From NCBI GenBank assembly GCA_903882665.1, contig CAIRXW010000047.1:124001-188000 (forward strand): a stretch of 64,000 nt of DNA, given 5' to 3'. Below, piece by piece: positions 1 to 9,872 of the stretch. Each line of letters opens with the position of its first letter. Position 1 is the stretch's first letter. Both the position numbers and the translations under genes were made by a program. Source of the DNA: an uncultured Chlorobiaceae bacterium (lineage in GTDB: Bacteria > Bacteroidota > Chlorobiia > Chlorobiales > Chlorobiaceae). A model generated the notes under the pieces. The model saw only the letters and a list, made by a program, of their open reading frames with translations, had not been told where the DNA came from and did not search any database.

Positions 1-1262
1 TCACCGATTTTTCGGGGAGGAAAATTGATAATGCGCAAGAGCGACTCACCATCGCGGTCATTAAGAATGAATCGAAGATAGGCGACCGCATCCTTGATCT
101 CCTTGCGCTTGTAAAAAGAGACACTTCCAAAAATCTTGTAGGGAATCTTGTGCTGCCGCATAACATCCTCAAGCACCCGCGACTGGGCGTTGGTGCGGTA
201 AAAAACAGCAAAGCTTTTGAACTCGAAACCCTGTTTCAGGCGCAGGTTGCGTATCTGCTCCCCAACCCTTTCGGCCTCATTCCGCTCATTATATGCCTCA
301 ATCAACGTCAACGGCTCCCCTTCGTTCCGGTGCGAAATCAGCTCTTTTTTAATCTGTCGGAGATTGCAACTGATCACGTTGTTTGCGGCCTTGAGAATAT
401 TTCCGGTACTGCGATAGTTCTCAACAAGCTTGAAGGTGAGTGCATCATGATAATCGTCCTGAAAGTTCAGGATATTGGAGATATCAGCGCCGCGCCAGGA
501 ATAGATCGACTGTGCATCATCACCCACAACAAAGATATTACGGTGCCTGGCTCCAAGCATTTTTGCGACAAGATATTGAGCCCGGTTGGTATCCTGATAC
601 TCGTCAATCATGATATAGCGAAACGTCTCCTGCAACTCCTGGAGTACTTCGGGGTGCGCATTGAACAGTTCAAGCGGCTTGATGAGCAGGTCATCAAAAT
701 CAAGGGCATTGTTCTCTTTCAGCTTTCTGGCGTACAACTCGTAAATCTGTGAGGCCTTCTGCTGATTATAGTCTCTGGCATTGCGGTGAAACTCAGCGGG
801 CAAAATAAAGCTGTTTTTTGCCCGGCTGATGAGCCCCTGAACCGTATTTACCGGCACCGACTCGGCAGAAATGTTCAGTTCGGCCATCGACTGGCGAATC
901 AGGCTTTTACTGTCCTCACTGTCAAAAATTGAAAAATTCTTGTCGTAACCGATAAGGTCAATGGAGTTGCGGAGAAGACGGGCAAAAACAGAGTGAAAAG
1001 TGCCGATCCAAAGGCCACGTGAGCTGCCTTGATGCAGCAGGGTATCAACACGATGACGCATCTCGCCGGCGGCCTTGTTGGTAAAGGTAAGCGCAAGAAT
1101 ATTCCGGGGAGAGACCCCCTCGTTTCTGATAAGATATGCAATACGGTAGGTAATCACCCTTGTCTTGCCGGAACCCGCACCCGCCAGTACCATCACTGGC
1201 CCGGTGGTAGAGATCACGGCATTGCGCTGCACTTCATTGAGATCGTTTAAAAAATCCGTCAA
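1..1262 (-). CDS. pcrA: ATP-dependent DNA helicase PcrA/UvrD family (partial, N-terminal part)
   Basis: Superfamily 1 DNA helicase that unwinds DNA 3' to 5' in repair and replication restart. The gene runs off the left edge, so only about 420 N-terminal residues are visible. Reading the minus strand gives the Q motif (LNEVQRNAV), Walker A (AGAGSGKT), motif Ia (LTFTNKAAGEM), motif II (DEYQDTN), motif III (GDDAQSIYSWRGA) and motif IV (ENYRSTGNI), all in the order expected for UvrD/Rep/PcrA. No ATG or GTG lies in frame upstream before a stop. The likely start is the TTG at 1260-1262, giving MTDFLNDLNEVQ, with an AGGAAG close upstream. Whether it is PcrA, UvrD or Rep cannot be settled from this part. 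Confidence 0.92.
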   Translation of the reverse strand, partial: MTDFLNDLNEVQRNAVISTTGPVMVLAGAGSGKTRVITYRIAYLIRNEGVSPRNILALTFTNKAAGEMRHRVDTLLHQGSSRGLWIGTFHSVFARLLRNSIDLIGYDKNFSIFDSEDSKSLIRQSMAELNISAESVPVNTVQGLISRAKNSFILPAEFHRNARDYNQQKASQIYELYARKLKENNALDFDDLLIKPLELFNAHPEVLQELQETFRYIMIDEYQDTNRAQYLVAKMLGARHRNIFVVGDDAQSIYSWRGADISNILNFQDDYHDALTFKLVENYRSTGNILKAANNVISCNLRQIKKELISHRNEGEPLTLIEAYNERNEAERVGEQIRNLRLKQGFEFKSFAVFYRTNAQSRVLEDVMRQHKIPYKIFGSVSFYKRKEIKDAVAYLRFILNDRDGESLLRIINFPPRKIG

Positions 1263-1585
1263 TACTTCCTGATACCTGTTAACAGTTAGAGCGCCACCTA
1301 TTGCTTTCGCAGAGCGCCAAAATCTCCAGTTGAATTTCGTACATCTTTACCCTTTTTACAAATCAGAGTCAAACAAATCCTTTTGCCACAGAGTAACGAC
1401 AAGCCACGACGGCATCTTTCCCCACTGATATTTCGAAACAAACCACAAAGTATGCACTCAAAAAGAGAGACGCCAGGTGCCGCACCACTTTTTTCTGATC
1501 TTTTAACCCCCAGTATCTCACGTTTGGCTTTCAGAGTTACTATATTTCAGAACGAACCATTACCCACCTAAACGAATGCAATACC
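1263..1585. other. Divergent intergenic region
   Basis: About 320 bases between the divergent helicase and glycosidase genes. It must hold both promoters. I see no convincing gene, hairpin or repeat here; the small open frames have no family features. Confidence 0.5.
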
Positions 1586-3055
1586 ATGTTTCCTCTTGTT
1601 TACGAAATCAATACAAGAATCTGGCTGCATAAACTGAGCATAGAACATAACCGCTCTGTAACCCTCGGCAACATACCCGATGAGGAGTTTGCCTTTTTTT
1701 CAAGCTGTGGCTTTGACATGGTATGGTTAATGGGTGTATGGAAACCAAGCCAGTACAGCAAGGCAATTGCTACTGCACATCAAGGGCTGAGGGCATCCTT
1801 TTTGAAACATATCCCGACCGTAACGCCCGAGGATATTGTGTCGTCACCCTACTCCATCCCCTCCTATACCGTCAATGAAGCGCTGGGAGGAGAGACCGAA
1901 CTGTTGACCTTCCGAGAAAAACTCCATGCAAGCGGCATTAAACTGATGCTCGACTTTGTACCAAACCATCTTGCGCTCGACAATGCTTTTTTACCCGAAC
2001 ACCCGGAGTATTTTATTCCAATATGCAATGAGGAGTGGTGCCTGGATCCCCAGGCTGGCTTTCAGTACAGAAAAGAACAATACCTGGCCTACGGCAAAGA
2101 TCCCTACTTTGCCCCATGGACAGACACCCTGCAGCTCAACTACGCCAGGAAAGAGACGCACAAGATGATGACCGAGAATCTTTTCAAGGTAAGCTCACTC
2201 TGCGATGCCGTCCGATGCGATATGGCCATGCTGGTGCTGAAAAGTGTTTTCAATACAACATGGAGCGGCCTTGGTGGCTTCATGGAAGAGGAGTTCTGGG
2301 ATAAGGCAATCACGTCCGTAAAGCTCCGTTACCCCGACTTTCTTTTTCTGGCCGAATCATACTGGAGCAAGGAGTGGGAGTTGCAGCAACAGGGGTTTGA
2401 CTTTACCTACGACAAACCATTTTATGACTACCTCACCGAGGCATCGATCAACTCTGAAAAACTGACGGGACACCTGCTTGGCAATTGGGACTACCAGAAA
2501 CATCTCTGCCGCTTTCTTGAAAACCATGACGAACCAAGGGCTGCTGAAAAAATCGGACTGAACCACAAGGCCGCAGCTCTGGTACTGCTCACCTCTCCGG
2601 GTATGCATCTTATCCATCAGGATCAGACAGATGGCTTCAAAAAGCAAATTCCGGTTCAACTGCTCCGGCAAACAACTGAAGTGAGCGACGGAAAGCTGGC
2701 TGAGTTCTATAAAAAGCTCTTTTTGCTTCAAGAGAGAGAGGTGTTTCAGGAGGGGCGGATCGAATGGCTCAACCTCAACACACCCAATAACTCGCATTGT
2801 TTGGGATTTCACCGTTTTACAGCGAAAGAGAGCGCCTACGTTCTGGCCAATTTCAGCGGAACCGGCATTCCTCTCGAATTCAGTCACCCATCCCTTGAAC
2901 ACGGTGCCATGAAGAAACTCACCGTTCTCAGTACACAAAACAAAAACAAAACGAGCATTCACTATGCTGAAAAGGTAATGAAAATAACTCTCTCTGCGCA
3001 CGAAGCAATAGTCATAACCTGCATAACCACAGTGCCAGCCTACAAACAAGAATAA
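1586..3055 (+). CDS. GH13 alpha-amylase family glycosidase
   Basis: Glycoside hydrolase of family 13 acting on alpha-glucans, probably in glycogen or storage-sugar turnover. The four GH13 signatures are present: DFVPNH at residues 123-128, the R-x-D nucleophile motif at 210-212 (Asp212 nucleophile), the acid/base Glu257 in LAESYW, and LENHDEPR at 311-318 with Asp315. No signal peptide is seen, so it is cytoplasmic. At 489 residues it is a compact (beta/alpha)8 enzyme with a short beta-domain tail. The ATG at 1586 begins directly with the usual YEINTRIWL. The exact substrate cannot be read from the sequence. It stands alone, with the YjbQ gene 47 bases downstream on the same strand. Confidence 0.85.
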   Translation: MFPLVYEINTRIWLHKLSIEHNRSVTLGNIPDEEFAFFSSCGFDMVWLMGVWKPSQYSKAIATAHQGLRASFLKHIPTVTPEDIVSSPYSIPSYTVNEALGGETELLTFREKLHASGIKLMLDFVPNHLALDNAFLPEHPEYFIPICNEEWCLDPQAGFQYRKEQYLAYGKDPYFAPWTDTLQLNYARKETHKMMTENLFKVSSLCDAVRCDMAMLVLKSVFNTTWSGLGGFMEEEFWDKAITSVKLRYPDFLFLAESYWSKEWELQQQGFDFTYDKPFYDYLTEASINSEKLTGHLLGNWDYQKHLCRFLENHDEPRAAEKIGLNHKAAALVLLTSPGMHLIHQDQTDGFKKQIPVQLLRQTTEVSDGKLAEFYKKLFLLQEREVFQEGRIEWLNLNTPNNSHCLGFHRFTAKESAYVLANFSGTGIPLEFSHPSLEHGAMKKLTVLSTQNKNKTSIHYAEKVMKITLSAHEAIVITCITTVPAYKQE

Positions 3056-3102
3056 ACCAGGGTTCCATCCTGTCCAAGAACACTATTGACTCCATTCATT
3101 TT

Positions 3103-3528
3103 ATGCAGATCATTACACATACCGTCAAGAGGCGAACCACGAAGCCGATTGAAATCATCGACATTACCGCTGAAGTAAGCGCAGCCCTGCTCTACTCGGG
3201 GCTTGAGAGGGGGCAGATAACCCTCATAAGCCGCCACACGACCGCCTTTATAAACATCAACGAAAAAGAGGATCAACTCCTTGAAGATATGGAGACATAT
3301 CTCAAGCGTCATGTGCCAAAAGATGGCAACTACCTGCACAACCTCAATCCCATTGATGGTCGCCACAATGCCCACTCTCATCTCCTCGGCCTCTTCATGA
3401 ACAGCTCAGAAACTATTCCCTTCGCAGAAGGAAAAATGCTCCTTGGAGAGTGGCAATCAATTTTTTTCATTGAACTTGACGGGCCACGCGAAGAGAGGAG
3501 CATCCTCCTTCAGATTTCAGGCATGTAA
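3103..3528 (+). CDS. YjbQ/UPF0047 family protein
   Basis: Member of the small YjbQ (UPF0047) family, which is widespread and has been linked to a thiamine-phosphate-synthase-like activity; its physiological role is uncertain. Family hallmarks are SRHTTAFININE (43-54), the histidine-rich HNAHSHLLG (88-96) and LGEWQSIFFIELDGPRE (114-130). These conserved His and Glu residues form the putative metal/active site. The 141-residue length is typical. The start at 3103 gives MQIITHTVKRRT, as expected. It probably shares a transcript with the preceding glycosidase, but no functional link is evident. Confidence 0.85.
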   Translation: MQIITHTVKRRTTKPIEIIDITAEVSAALLYSGLERGQITLISRHTTAFININEKEDQLLEDMETYLKRHVPKDGNYLHNLNPIDGRHNAHSHLLGLFMNSSETIPFAEGKMLLGEWQSIFFIELDGPREERSILLQISGM

Positions 3529-3627
3529 CCCGGGCACCAGCCACCAAATTGCGCAACATGGAACCGGGAGGCGCCCGGAATGGTTACAGTTACTGACTAT
3601 GAAATAAACCAGTATCTGTAGAATCCC

Positions 3628-5559
3628 ATGCCTGTTTCTCGCCCGATTTCCATTTCTCAGCCGATGAACGTTCTCTCTGCAATTCGCTCACCTGAAGATC
3701 TGAAAAAGCTTACCATTGCTGAGCTTCAGGTAGTGGCCGATGAATGCCGCAAAGAGGTCATCAACCTCGTCTCCCTGAATGGCGGCCACTTTGCCTCAAG
3801 CCTTGGTGTTGTAGAGCTGACTGTAGCACTGCACCATGTCTACAGCACCCCGCACGACAAAATTATCTGGGATGTCGGCCACCAGGCCTACGTCCATAAA
3901 ATCCTGACCGGAAGAAGGGATCGGATGCAAGGCAACCGGAAGTTTGGCGGGCTGGCTGGTTTTCCCAAAAGAGCGGAAAGTGCGCATGACGCTTTCGGAG
4001 CTGGTCACGCCTCCACCTCGATTTCCGCTGCCGCAGGAATCGCTGTGGCAAGTGAGCTTGCAGGCGGCAACGAAAAGGTTATCGCCATCATAGGAGACGG
4101 CAGCATGACCGGTGGCATGGCCTTCGAAGCGATGAACCATCTCGGCGATCTGAAAAGCGACGTGCTTGTCATCCTCAACGACAACCAGATGGCCATTTCG
4201 TCCAATACCGGTGCATTAAGACACCATCTTGTCAACATAAGCCTGAACAAAACCTACAACAGGGCCAGAAAATTGGTCTGGAAATCACTTTCGCTCCTCA
4301 ACAACGGGCTTGGTGACAAGGCAAAAAAGGCCGTTCGTAAAATTGAGGACGGAGTAAAGGCAGCATTGACGCCAGGAGCATTTTTTGAAGCCCTGGGCCT
4401 GAGATATTTCGGTCCTATTGATGGCCACAATATGGAACAGCTCGTCAAGGCGCTCAAAGAGATGCAGGCACTTCCCCACCCAAAATTGCTGCATGTTATC
4501 ACAACAAAAGGCAAGGGGTTCAGGCCCGCTGAGGAGAACCAGAGCAAATGGCACGCACACAACGGTGGTTTCGATACGACGACAGGCAAATTGCTGAAAA
4601 CAGCCGATACCTCGCTTCCCCCAAAATATCAGGAGGTCTTTGGAGAGGCCCTTGTTGAGCTTGCCCTGAAAGACACAAGCATCATTGCCATTACCGCTGC
4701 CATGCCAAGCGGCACATCGCTCGATCTCTTCCAGAACGCCCTGCCGAACCGCTTTTATGATGTCGGTATTGCCGAGCCTCATGCCGTAACCTTTGCCGCC
4801 GGGCTTGCCACCCAGGGGTTCAAGCCGGTCTTCGCTGTTTATTCAACCTTTCTGCAGCGAGCATACGACCAGTTGATTCATGATGTGGCACTACAGAATC
4901 TGCATGTTGTCTTTGCCATCGACCGTGCCGGGCTTGTCGGCGAAGATGGCCCGACCCATCACGGAGCATTCGATCTCTCCTGGCTTCACGCCGTGCCGGG
5001 CCTTGTCATCATGGCCCCGGCAGATGAGCAGGAGCTGCGCGACATGCTCTATACAGCCCTCTATGAGCTGAACGGCCCGGTTGCCATCCGCTATCCGAGA
5101 GGCAACGGAACAGGCGTGAGCCTCCGTAAAAATTTCACATCCCTGCCCATCGGCAAGGGAGTAATAGTGAAAGAAGGGAGCGGGCTTGCCCTGCTCTGCA
5201 TGGGAACCATGACGGGAAAAGCCCTTGAAGTTGCTGCCATACTCGAAAAAGAGGGTATCAATGCCACCGTAGTCAACATGCGATTCCTCAAACCGCTTGA
5301 CACCGAAGTGATTGAGGAACTGGCATCCCGTTCAACACATTTTGTCGTTATCGAGGAAAACAGTACAATCGGCGGGCTTGGCAGCTCCGTTATCGACCAC
5401 CTCAATACCAAAGGGCTTAACCGTCCTGTGCTGAAAATCGCCCTCCCCGATGCATTCGTCACGCACGGCCATATTGACGACCTCTACCGCGATATCGGCT
5501 TCGACACCCCGACCATGACCGAAAAAATAAGGCGCTTTTACAAAGAGGGCCAGAGGTGA
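3628..5559 (+). CDS. dxs: 1-deoxy-D-xylulose-5-phosphate synthase
   Basis: Thiamine-diphosphate enzyme that condenses pyruvate and glyceraldehyde 3-phosphate, the first and flux-controlling step of the MEP isoprenoid pathway. This pathway supplies carotenoids, chlorophyll tails and quinones. Visible features are the active-site NGGHFASSLG (51-60), DVGHQAYVHKILTGR, the ThDP/Mg motif GDGSM (156-160) with the following TGGMAFEAMN, and the transketolase C-terminal domain. At 643 residues it is full length. The first ATG (3628) adds about 12 residues before MNVLSAIRSP; the second (3664) may be the true start. The 3' end overlaps the convergent pgpA gene by 22 bases. Confidence 0.97.
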   Translation: MPVSRPISISQPMNVLSAIRSPEDLKKLTIAELQVVADECRKEVINLVSLNGGHFASSLGVVELTVALHHVYSTPHDKIIWDVGHQAYVHKILTGRRDRMQGNRKFGGLAGFPKRAESAHDAFGAGHASTSISAAAGIAVASELAGGNEKVIAIIGDGSMTGGMAFEAMNHLGDLKSDVLVILNDNQMAISSNTGALRHHLVNISLNKTYNRARKLVWKSLSLLNNGLGDKAKKAVRKIEDGVKAALTPGAFFEALGLRYFGPIDGHNMEQLVKALKEMQALPHPKLLHVITTKGKGFRPAEENQSKWHAHNGGFDTTTGKLLKTADTSLPPKYQEVFGEALVELALKDTSIIAITAAMPSGTSLDLFQNALPNRFYDVGIAEPHAVTFAAGLATQGFKPVFAVYSTFLQRAYDQLIHDVALQNLHVVFAIDRAGLVGEDGPTHHGAFDLSWLHAVPGLVIMAPADEQELRDMLYTALYELNGPVAIRYPRGNGTGVSLRKNFTSLPIGKGVIVKEGSGLALLCMGTMTGKALEVAAILEKEGINATVVNMRFLKPLDTEVIEELASRSTHFVVIEENSTIGGLGSSVIDHLNTKGLNRPVLKIALPDAFVTHGHIDDLYRDIGFDTPTMTEKIRRFYKEGQR

Positions 5560-6014
5560 AAAAGAGTAAGGAGAAAGAGCAGAGCCCGCACGACAAGATT
5601 GGCAAAAAAACCGGCAAGCAGGTCATCCAGCATGATCCCCCACCCTCCCGGCAACCGCTGGAGAGCATCGACTGGCCCGGGTTTTGCGATATCAAAAAAG
5701 CGAAAAAAAACAAAAGAGAGCGCCACAGGCCAAGCCCCTTCCGGCAGGGCAACAAGCGCCAGCCACTGGCCGGCAAGCTCATCAATCGTTACAATTGAAG
5801 GGTCATTGCCATAGTGCTCCTCCATCACCCCGCCAGCCCAGATCCCGACGCCGGTGCCAAGCAGAACAAGGAAAAGCAGAAGCATTGGATTGTGCAGCAC
5901 CGGGAAAAAAAAATAGCCGAGAGCGGCCACCATACTCGTCACCGTACCGGGCGCTGCCGGGAAAAAGCCGATTCCGAAACAGGTGGAGAGAATTTTTGCC
6001 GCGAAAAGCTTCAT
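5538..6014 (-). CDS. pgpA: Phosphatidylglycerophosphatase A
   Basis: Membrane phosphatase that removes the terminal phosphate of phosphatidylglycerophosphate to make phosphatidylglycerol. The PgpA family pattern is seen in GFFPAAPGTVTS near residue 17, the acidic TIDELAGQW motif near residue 76, RFFDIAKPGPVD and the GIMLDDLLAG segment near the C terminus. Several hydrophobic helices are present. It lies 4 bases after pgsA, which makes the preceding product of the pathway, so the two form a phospholipid operon. Its 3' end overlaps dxs on the opposite strand. Confidence 0.93.
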   Translation of the reverse strand: MKLFAAKILSTCFGIGFFPAAPGTVTSMVAALGYFFFPVLHNPMLLLFLVLLGTGVGIWAGGVMEEHYGNDPSIVTIDELAGQWLALVALPEGAWPVALSFVFFRFFDIAKPGPVDALQRLPGGWGIMLDDLLAGFFANLVVRALLFLLTLFHLWPSL

Positions 6015-6018
6015 GCTG

Positions 6019-6639
6019 TTACTGCCCCTGAAGAGGCTTCTGAAAATAGATGTTCCAGTTACTCACCAGATAAGATACGCCGGTATAGACGGTAAAAGCC
6101 GTTACCAACAGCATGATATAGTAGAGGTTATCGGAAACAAGAAAACTGTTGATCATCACAGCAACACCCTTGCCGAAAAAAACAGCCTCCTTCATCAACA
6201 TCAGCACCATGATCACATAGACAAAAACATTCTGCACCACGGTTTTGTACTTTGCCTCCACGCTGGTCACCACCGGCCTGTTTTTATATTCGGCATAGAC
6301 CCTCAGCGCCGTCACCACAACATCGCGAACAACAACCAGCACCACCATCCAGAGAACAAGATAACCCATCCAGTAGTAGAGGAAAAAGGCCGCTGTAATG
6401 AGCAACTTATCGGCAAGCGGATCGAGAAAGGCGCCAAGACGAGTCTCAACGCCATATTTTCTTGCATGATAGCCGTCATAAATATCAGTAAGGGACGCGA
6501 CCACAAAAACAATGACGCCAAACAGCTTGAGCCAGGGATCACCCTGCAGCAGCAATAGAACAAAAACCGGAACGAGCAGAATCCTCAACGCGGTCAACTG
6601 ATTGGGTACAGTCAAATATGTCTGGTACTCTTCTTTCAA
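6019..6639 (-). CDS. pgsA: CDP-diacylglycerol--glycerol-3-phosphate 3-phosphatidyltransferase
   Basis: Integral membrane CDP-alcohol phosphatidyltransferase that makes phosphatidylglycerophosphate from CDP-diacylglycerol and glycerol 3-phosphate. The catalytic signature DG-x2-AR-x8-G-x3-D-x3-D is visible: DGYHARKYGVE followed by RLGAFLDPLADK. About five to six hydrophobic helices are present. At 206 residues it is slightly longer than the usual 180-190. It is directly upstream of pgpA, which uses its product. Confidence 0.93.
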   Translation of the reverse strand: MKEEYQTYLTVPNQLTALRILLVPVFVLLLLQGDPWLKLFGVIVFVVASLTDIYDGYHARKYGVETRLGAFLDPLADKLLITAAFFLYYWMGYLVLWMVVLVVVRDVVVTALRVYAEYKNRPVVTSVEAKYKTVVQNVFVYVIMVLMLMKEAVFFGKGVAVMINSFLVSDNLYYIMLLVTAFTVYTGVSYLVSNWNIYFQKPLQGQ

Positions 6640-6769
6640 ACCCTGCGGAATTAGAATGTTTTGAAGTTAAAAGCCTGAACTGAAGGCAAAAGCTACCTCC
6701 CTGTATTGCAAGATACGCTATTGAACGCTGTTTTTCAATGCCTCGGCCCAGTCGGAAATAATAAAGGTT

Positions 6770-9151
6770 TTACTCCAGCTCCACCACCGTAACTCCAGCC
6801 CCACCTTCTCCCCACTCGCCAAGACGAAAACTCTTGACCGCCTTGTGCTGCTGCAAGAACTCCGCCGTCCGCTGCCGGAGTGATCCGGTGCCCTTGCCAT
6901 GGAGGATCATCGCCGAATGCATACGGTTAAGAAGCATTGTATCAATAAAGCGATCAATTTCAATAATCGCCTCATCACCGCTGAGCCCCCGCAAATCAAC
7001 CGTTGTTGACTCCACCGCCGAAGTTGTAGCCGACCACGAACTCTTTTGCTGGCGAGGAGCGGGCTCTTTGAGAATTTTTTTTACCTGTTTTTTCGATGTC
7101 TTCTCAAGGTTTTTCAGCGACGTAGTCAATCTGAAATTACCGCACAGAACCACTACACTTTCCTGATTAACGCTCTCAACCTGACCGGAAGCTGTGCTGT
7201 CGAGAATGCGTACCAGGTCACCCGCGCGGATGGTACGGTCAATCGGCACCGTACTCTCAGCTTCAGCACGCAGGGCGGCCTCACTCTTTTCAGCCTCCTG
7301 CTTTTTCATTCCAAGTTTTTTTCTCGCCTCCTGCACTATTGTTGTATCAACCGGAGCACTCTTGACCTCCTGAACAATCTCGCGAATCTCTTTTCGGGCA
7401 TGTTCCACCTCTTTCTGCAGCTCCCTTGAAACGCCAATCTTCAGCTCCCTGCGTTTCCGCTCAAGGCGCGCCTCCTCAGTGCGCAAAACAAGCTCCCGTG
7501 CCGCAACATCTGCCCGCTGGGCCTCAAGCTGCTGCCTCAGCAAACGGTTTTCCTCAAAAAGACGGCTCAAATCATCAAGCATCCGGTCAAGTCCGATTCG
7601 CTCATCCTGCATGAACCCCGATGCCCGATCGACCATCGTTTCGGGGAAGCCCATCCGCTTCATCATCGCAAAAGCAAAGCTGTTGCCGGGAAGCCCCTTG
7701 ATAAAGCGGAAGGTCGGCACCAGCCCTGCCCGATTAAACTCCATGGCACCGTTGACCACTCCCGCCCGCTCATGGGCATAAGCTTTCAGGTCACCAAGGT
7801 GGGTGGTCACAATAGTTTTTGTCCCGCGATTGAGCAACTCCTCCATCACCGCACGGGCAATGGCTCCCCCCTCCTCCACATCAGTACCGGCACAAAGCTC
7901 ATCAATCAAAACCAGATCCTGGCTCCCGGCAACATCAAGAATGGTTTTAATCGAACCAAGATGGGAGCTGAAGGTGGAGAGGTCATTCTCAATCGACTGA
8001 TCATCGCCAATCTCAATAAAAATATCGTCAAAAAGAGGAAACACGGAACTCTCGCTACAGGGCAAGAGATAACCATGCACCAGCATACAGCAGAGCAGAC
8101 CGGCGGTCTTCATCGCCACCGATTTTCCACCAGCATTGGGGCCCGAAATCACCAGCACCCGGTCATCCTCATCCAGATCGAGGTCAAGCGGCAACACCTC
8201 CTTCTGGTGATGCGAAATCAAAAGCCACGGGTGAAACCCCTTGATAATGCGGAGCGAATGGCCTTCAGAAATGGCAGGAAGCACCGAACTCGTTTCAACG
8301 GCAAAGCGAGCCCGGGCAAAGAGGGAATCAAACTCACCAAGCAACGTTTCATTATGCCTCAGATTCTCCAGTTCGGGCCGCAGCTCTTCGGTCATCGCCT
8401 TCAAAATGCGCTCAATCTCCCTCCGCTCGCTGATCTCCAGATCCTGAATACGGTTACTGATCTCAAGCGTTTCGGCAGGCTCAATAAAGACCGTCTGCCC
8501 GCTCCCCGAGTAATCCTGGATATAGCCCGCTATCTTATATTTGTACTCCACCCGGAGCCCAAGCGTCAGGCGCCCGTTCTTGATGGCAATCGTATCCTCC
8601 ATCAGCCAGCCGCTCTCCTGACAGCGCCTCTGCAGCCGCTCCATCTTGCGCCGAATCAAATCACGACTCCCGCTCAGCTCACGGCGGAGCAGCAGAAGCG
8701 CCTCACTTGCCGTATCGCGCACCCTCGACTGCTCATCAATAATGCGACGAATCGAAGCCTGAAGACTCTTCTCAAGCCAGAGCCGGATGGTAAACTCATT
8801 CAACAGAGGATAGACCTCCCGATTGAGCAACATAAACTTGCGCAACTGCACCGATGAAAAAAGGAGGTGATGAATATCCTGCAACTCCTCAGGCTCAAGA
8901 TAACTCTCAAGAATCTCCAGCTTTTTCAAAAGAGGCCGCGTATCGGGCAACCAGGAAAAAGGAAGCGCACTCCCCTCCTGCAGCAAATTGCGCAACTCAA
9001 GCACCCGCTCAAGTTCCTCCACCAGCGCCTCGCGCCCCACCTCCGGCACCGCCTCCACAAGCCTGTCGCGCCCCATCGCCGAAAGGCAAAACTTCGTGGT
9101 ATAGTGGGCGACTTTATCGAATTCGAGTTTTTTAAGGGAAATGGGATTCAT
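6770..9151 (-). CDS. mutS2: MutS2 family ATPase/endonuclease
   Basis: MutS-family protein linked in other bacteria to suppression of homologous recombination and to rescue of collided ribosomes. It lacks the mismatch-recognition domain of MutS1. Order of parts: lever/clamp helices (1-320), ATPase with Walker A GPNAGGKS (337-344) and the EIGDDQS and IDELCAGTD motifs, a long charged coiled coil (about 520-620), a KOW-like stretch, and a C-terminal Smr domain with VDLRGLSGDEA and the HGKGTG motif. At 793 residues it is full length. The start gives MNPISLKKLEFDKV, typical of the family. Confidence 0.95.
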   Translation of the reverse strand: MNPISLKKLEFDKVAHYTTKFCLSAMGRDRLVEAVPEVGREALVEELERVLELRNLLQEGSALPFSWLPDTRPLLKKLEILESYLEPEELQDIHHLLFSSVQLRKFMLLNREVYPLLNEFTIRLWLEKSLQASIRRIIDEQSRVRDTASEALLLLRRELSGSRDLIRRKMERLQRRCQESGWLMEDTIAIKNGRLTLGLRVEYKYKIAGYIQDYSGSGQTVFIEPAETLEISNRIQDLEISERREIERILKAMTEELRPELENLRHNETLLGEFDSLFARARFAVETSSVLPAISEGHSLRIIKGFHPWLLISHHQKEVLPLDLDLDEDDRVLVISGPNAGGKSVAMKTAGLLCCMLVHGYLLPCSESSVFPLFDDIFIEIGDDQSIENDLSTFSSHLGSIKTILDVAGSQDLVLIDELCAGTDVEEGGAIARAVMEELLNRGTKTIVTTHLGDLKAYAHERAGVVNGAMEFNRAGLVPTFRFIKGLPGNSFAFAMMKRMGFPETMVDRASGFMQDERIGLDRMLDDLSRLFEENRLLRQQLEAQRADVAARELVLRTEEARLERKRRELKIGVSRELQKEVEHARKEIREIVQEVKSAPVDTTIVQEARKKLGMKKQEAEKSEAALRAEAESTVPIDRTIRAGDLVRILDSTASGQVESVNQESVVVLCGNFRLTTSLKNLEKTSKKQVKKILKEPAPRQQKSSWSATTSAVESTTVDLRGLSGDEAIIEIDRFIDTMLLNRMHSAMILHGKGTGSLRQRTAEFLQQHKAVKSFRLGEWGEGGAGVTVVELE

Positions 9152-9404
9152 TGATATCCTGTACTTCTATGGGCCTTTACGGCAATTGCGTTGTTACTGA
9201 TCGATACACAAAAACATACGGCTGTTCACAAGCATCAAACATAATAAAAATATAGAAAGTTGAGCGGGTTCAGGGAAGAAAAACAGCCGGGGAATTGATC
9301 CGGCATATTCCTGTTGAGGTAAATCATTTCAAAATATGGCCATATGCATGAAACTGAGATTTGGCAAGCATACCGCCACAAATAGCACTATTAAAACATT
9401 TATT

Positions 9405-9418
9405 GTTTCAATAGAAAC
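9405..9418. promoter_or_regulatory. Putative operator of the first RES-Xre module
   Basis: GTTTCAATAGAAAC, an inverted repeat with perfect 5-bp arms (GTTTC/GAAAC) around AATA, lying about 45 bases before the antitoxin ATG. It overlaps a second inverted repeat CAATAG-AAA-CTATTG (9409-9423). The same TTTC-N4-GAAA pattern occurs twice before the second RES-Xre module, so it is a good candidate for autoregulatory antitoxin binding. Confidence 0.5.
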
Positions 9419-9462
9419 TATTGCATATACTTTTTCAGGCATCACAACAAACGGAGGGAACA

Positions 9463-9858
9463 ATGAAGAAGGTACTTGAACGCCAAAGCATCACAACGAA
9501 AGATCGTGGTGCATTAGCCACAATGGTAATGACGCTGTTTGACCACTGGAAACTGACAACGGAAGATCAGGCACTGCTTTTAGGACTTGCGCCAGCCAAC
9601 AGGGCCGCCTTGACGCGCTATCGCAAAGGAGAACCAATCGGAACCAGCCGTGACCAATATGAACGGGTCGGTCATTTGCTGGCCATCCACAAAAATCTTC
9701 GGACGCTCTTTCCGAAAAACCGTGACCTTGCCTATCGCTGGATATCCACACGCAACAAGGCCTTCGATAACCTTACACCGATTGAGGTCATCAAAGAGTG
9801 GGGCTTTGCCGGTCTCTTGAGGGTGCGATTCTATCTTGACCGCGCAATCGGAATGTAA
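9463..9858 (+). CDS. Antitoxin of RES-type module (Xre/MbcA/ParS toxin-binding domain)
   Basis: Antitoxin that should neutralise the RES toxin encoded just downstream and repress the operon. The N-terminal half is a degenerate Xre helix-turn-helix (about residues 20-70). The C-terminal part is the MbcA/ParS/Xre toxin-binding domain, recognisable from [19 protein letters not shown] and [15 protein letters not shown]. An upstream in-frame ATG would add 14 residues, but the ATG at 9463 has a strong GGAGGG ribosome site 7 bases before it, so I choose it (131 residues). The toxin starts 5-14 bases after its stop. It resembles the antitoxin at 15178 in domain layout. Confidence 0.85.
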   Translation: MKKVLERQSITTKDRGALATMVMTLFDHWKLTTEDQALLLGLAPANRAALTRYRKGEPIGTSRDQYERVGHLLAIHKNLRTLFPKNRDLAYRWISTRNKAFDNLTPIEVIKEWGFAGLLRVRFYLDRAIGM

Positions 9859-9872
9859 ACTGGTTGCACCTA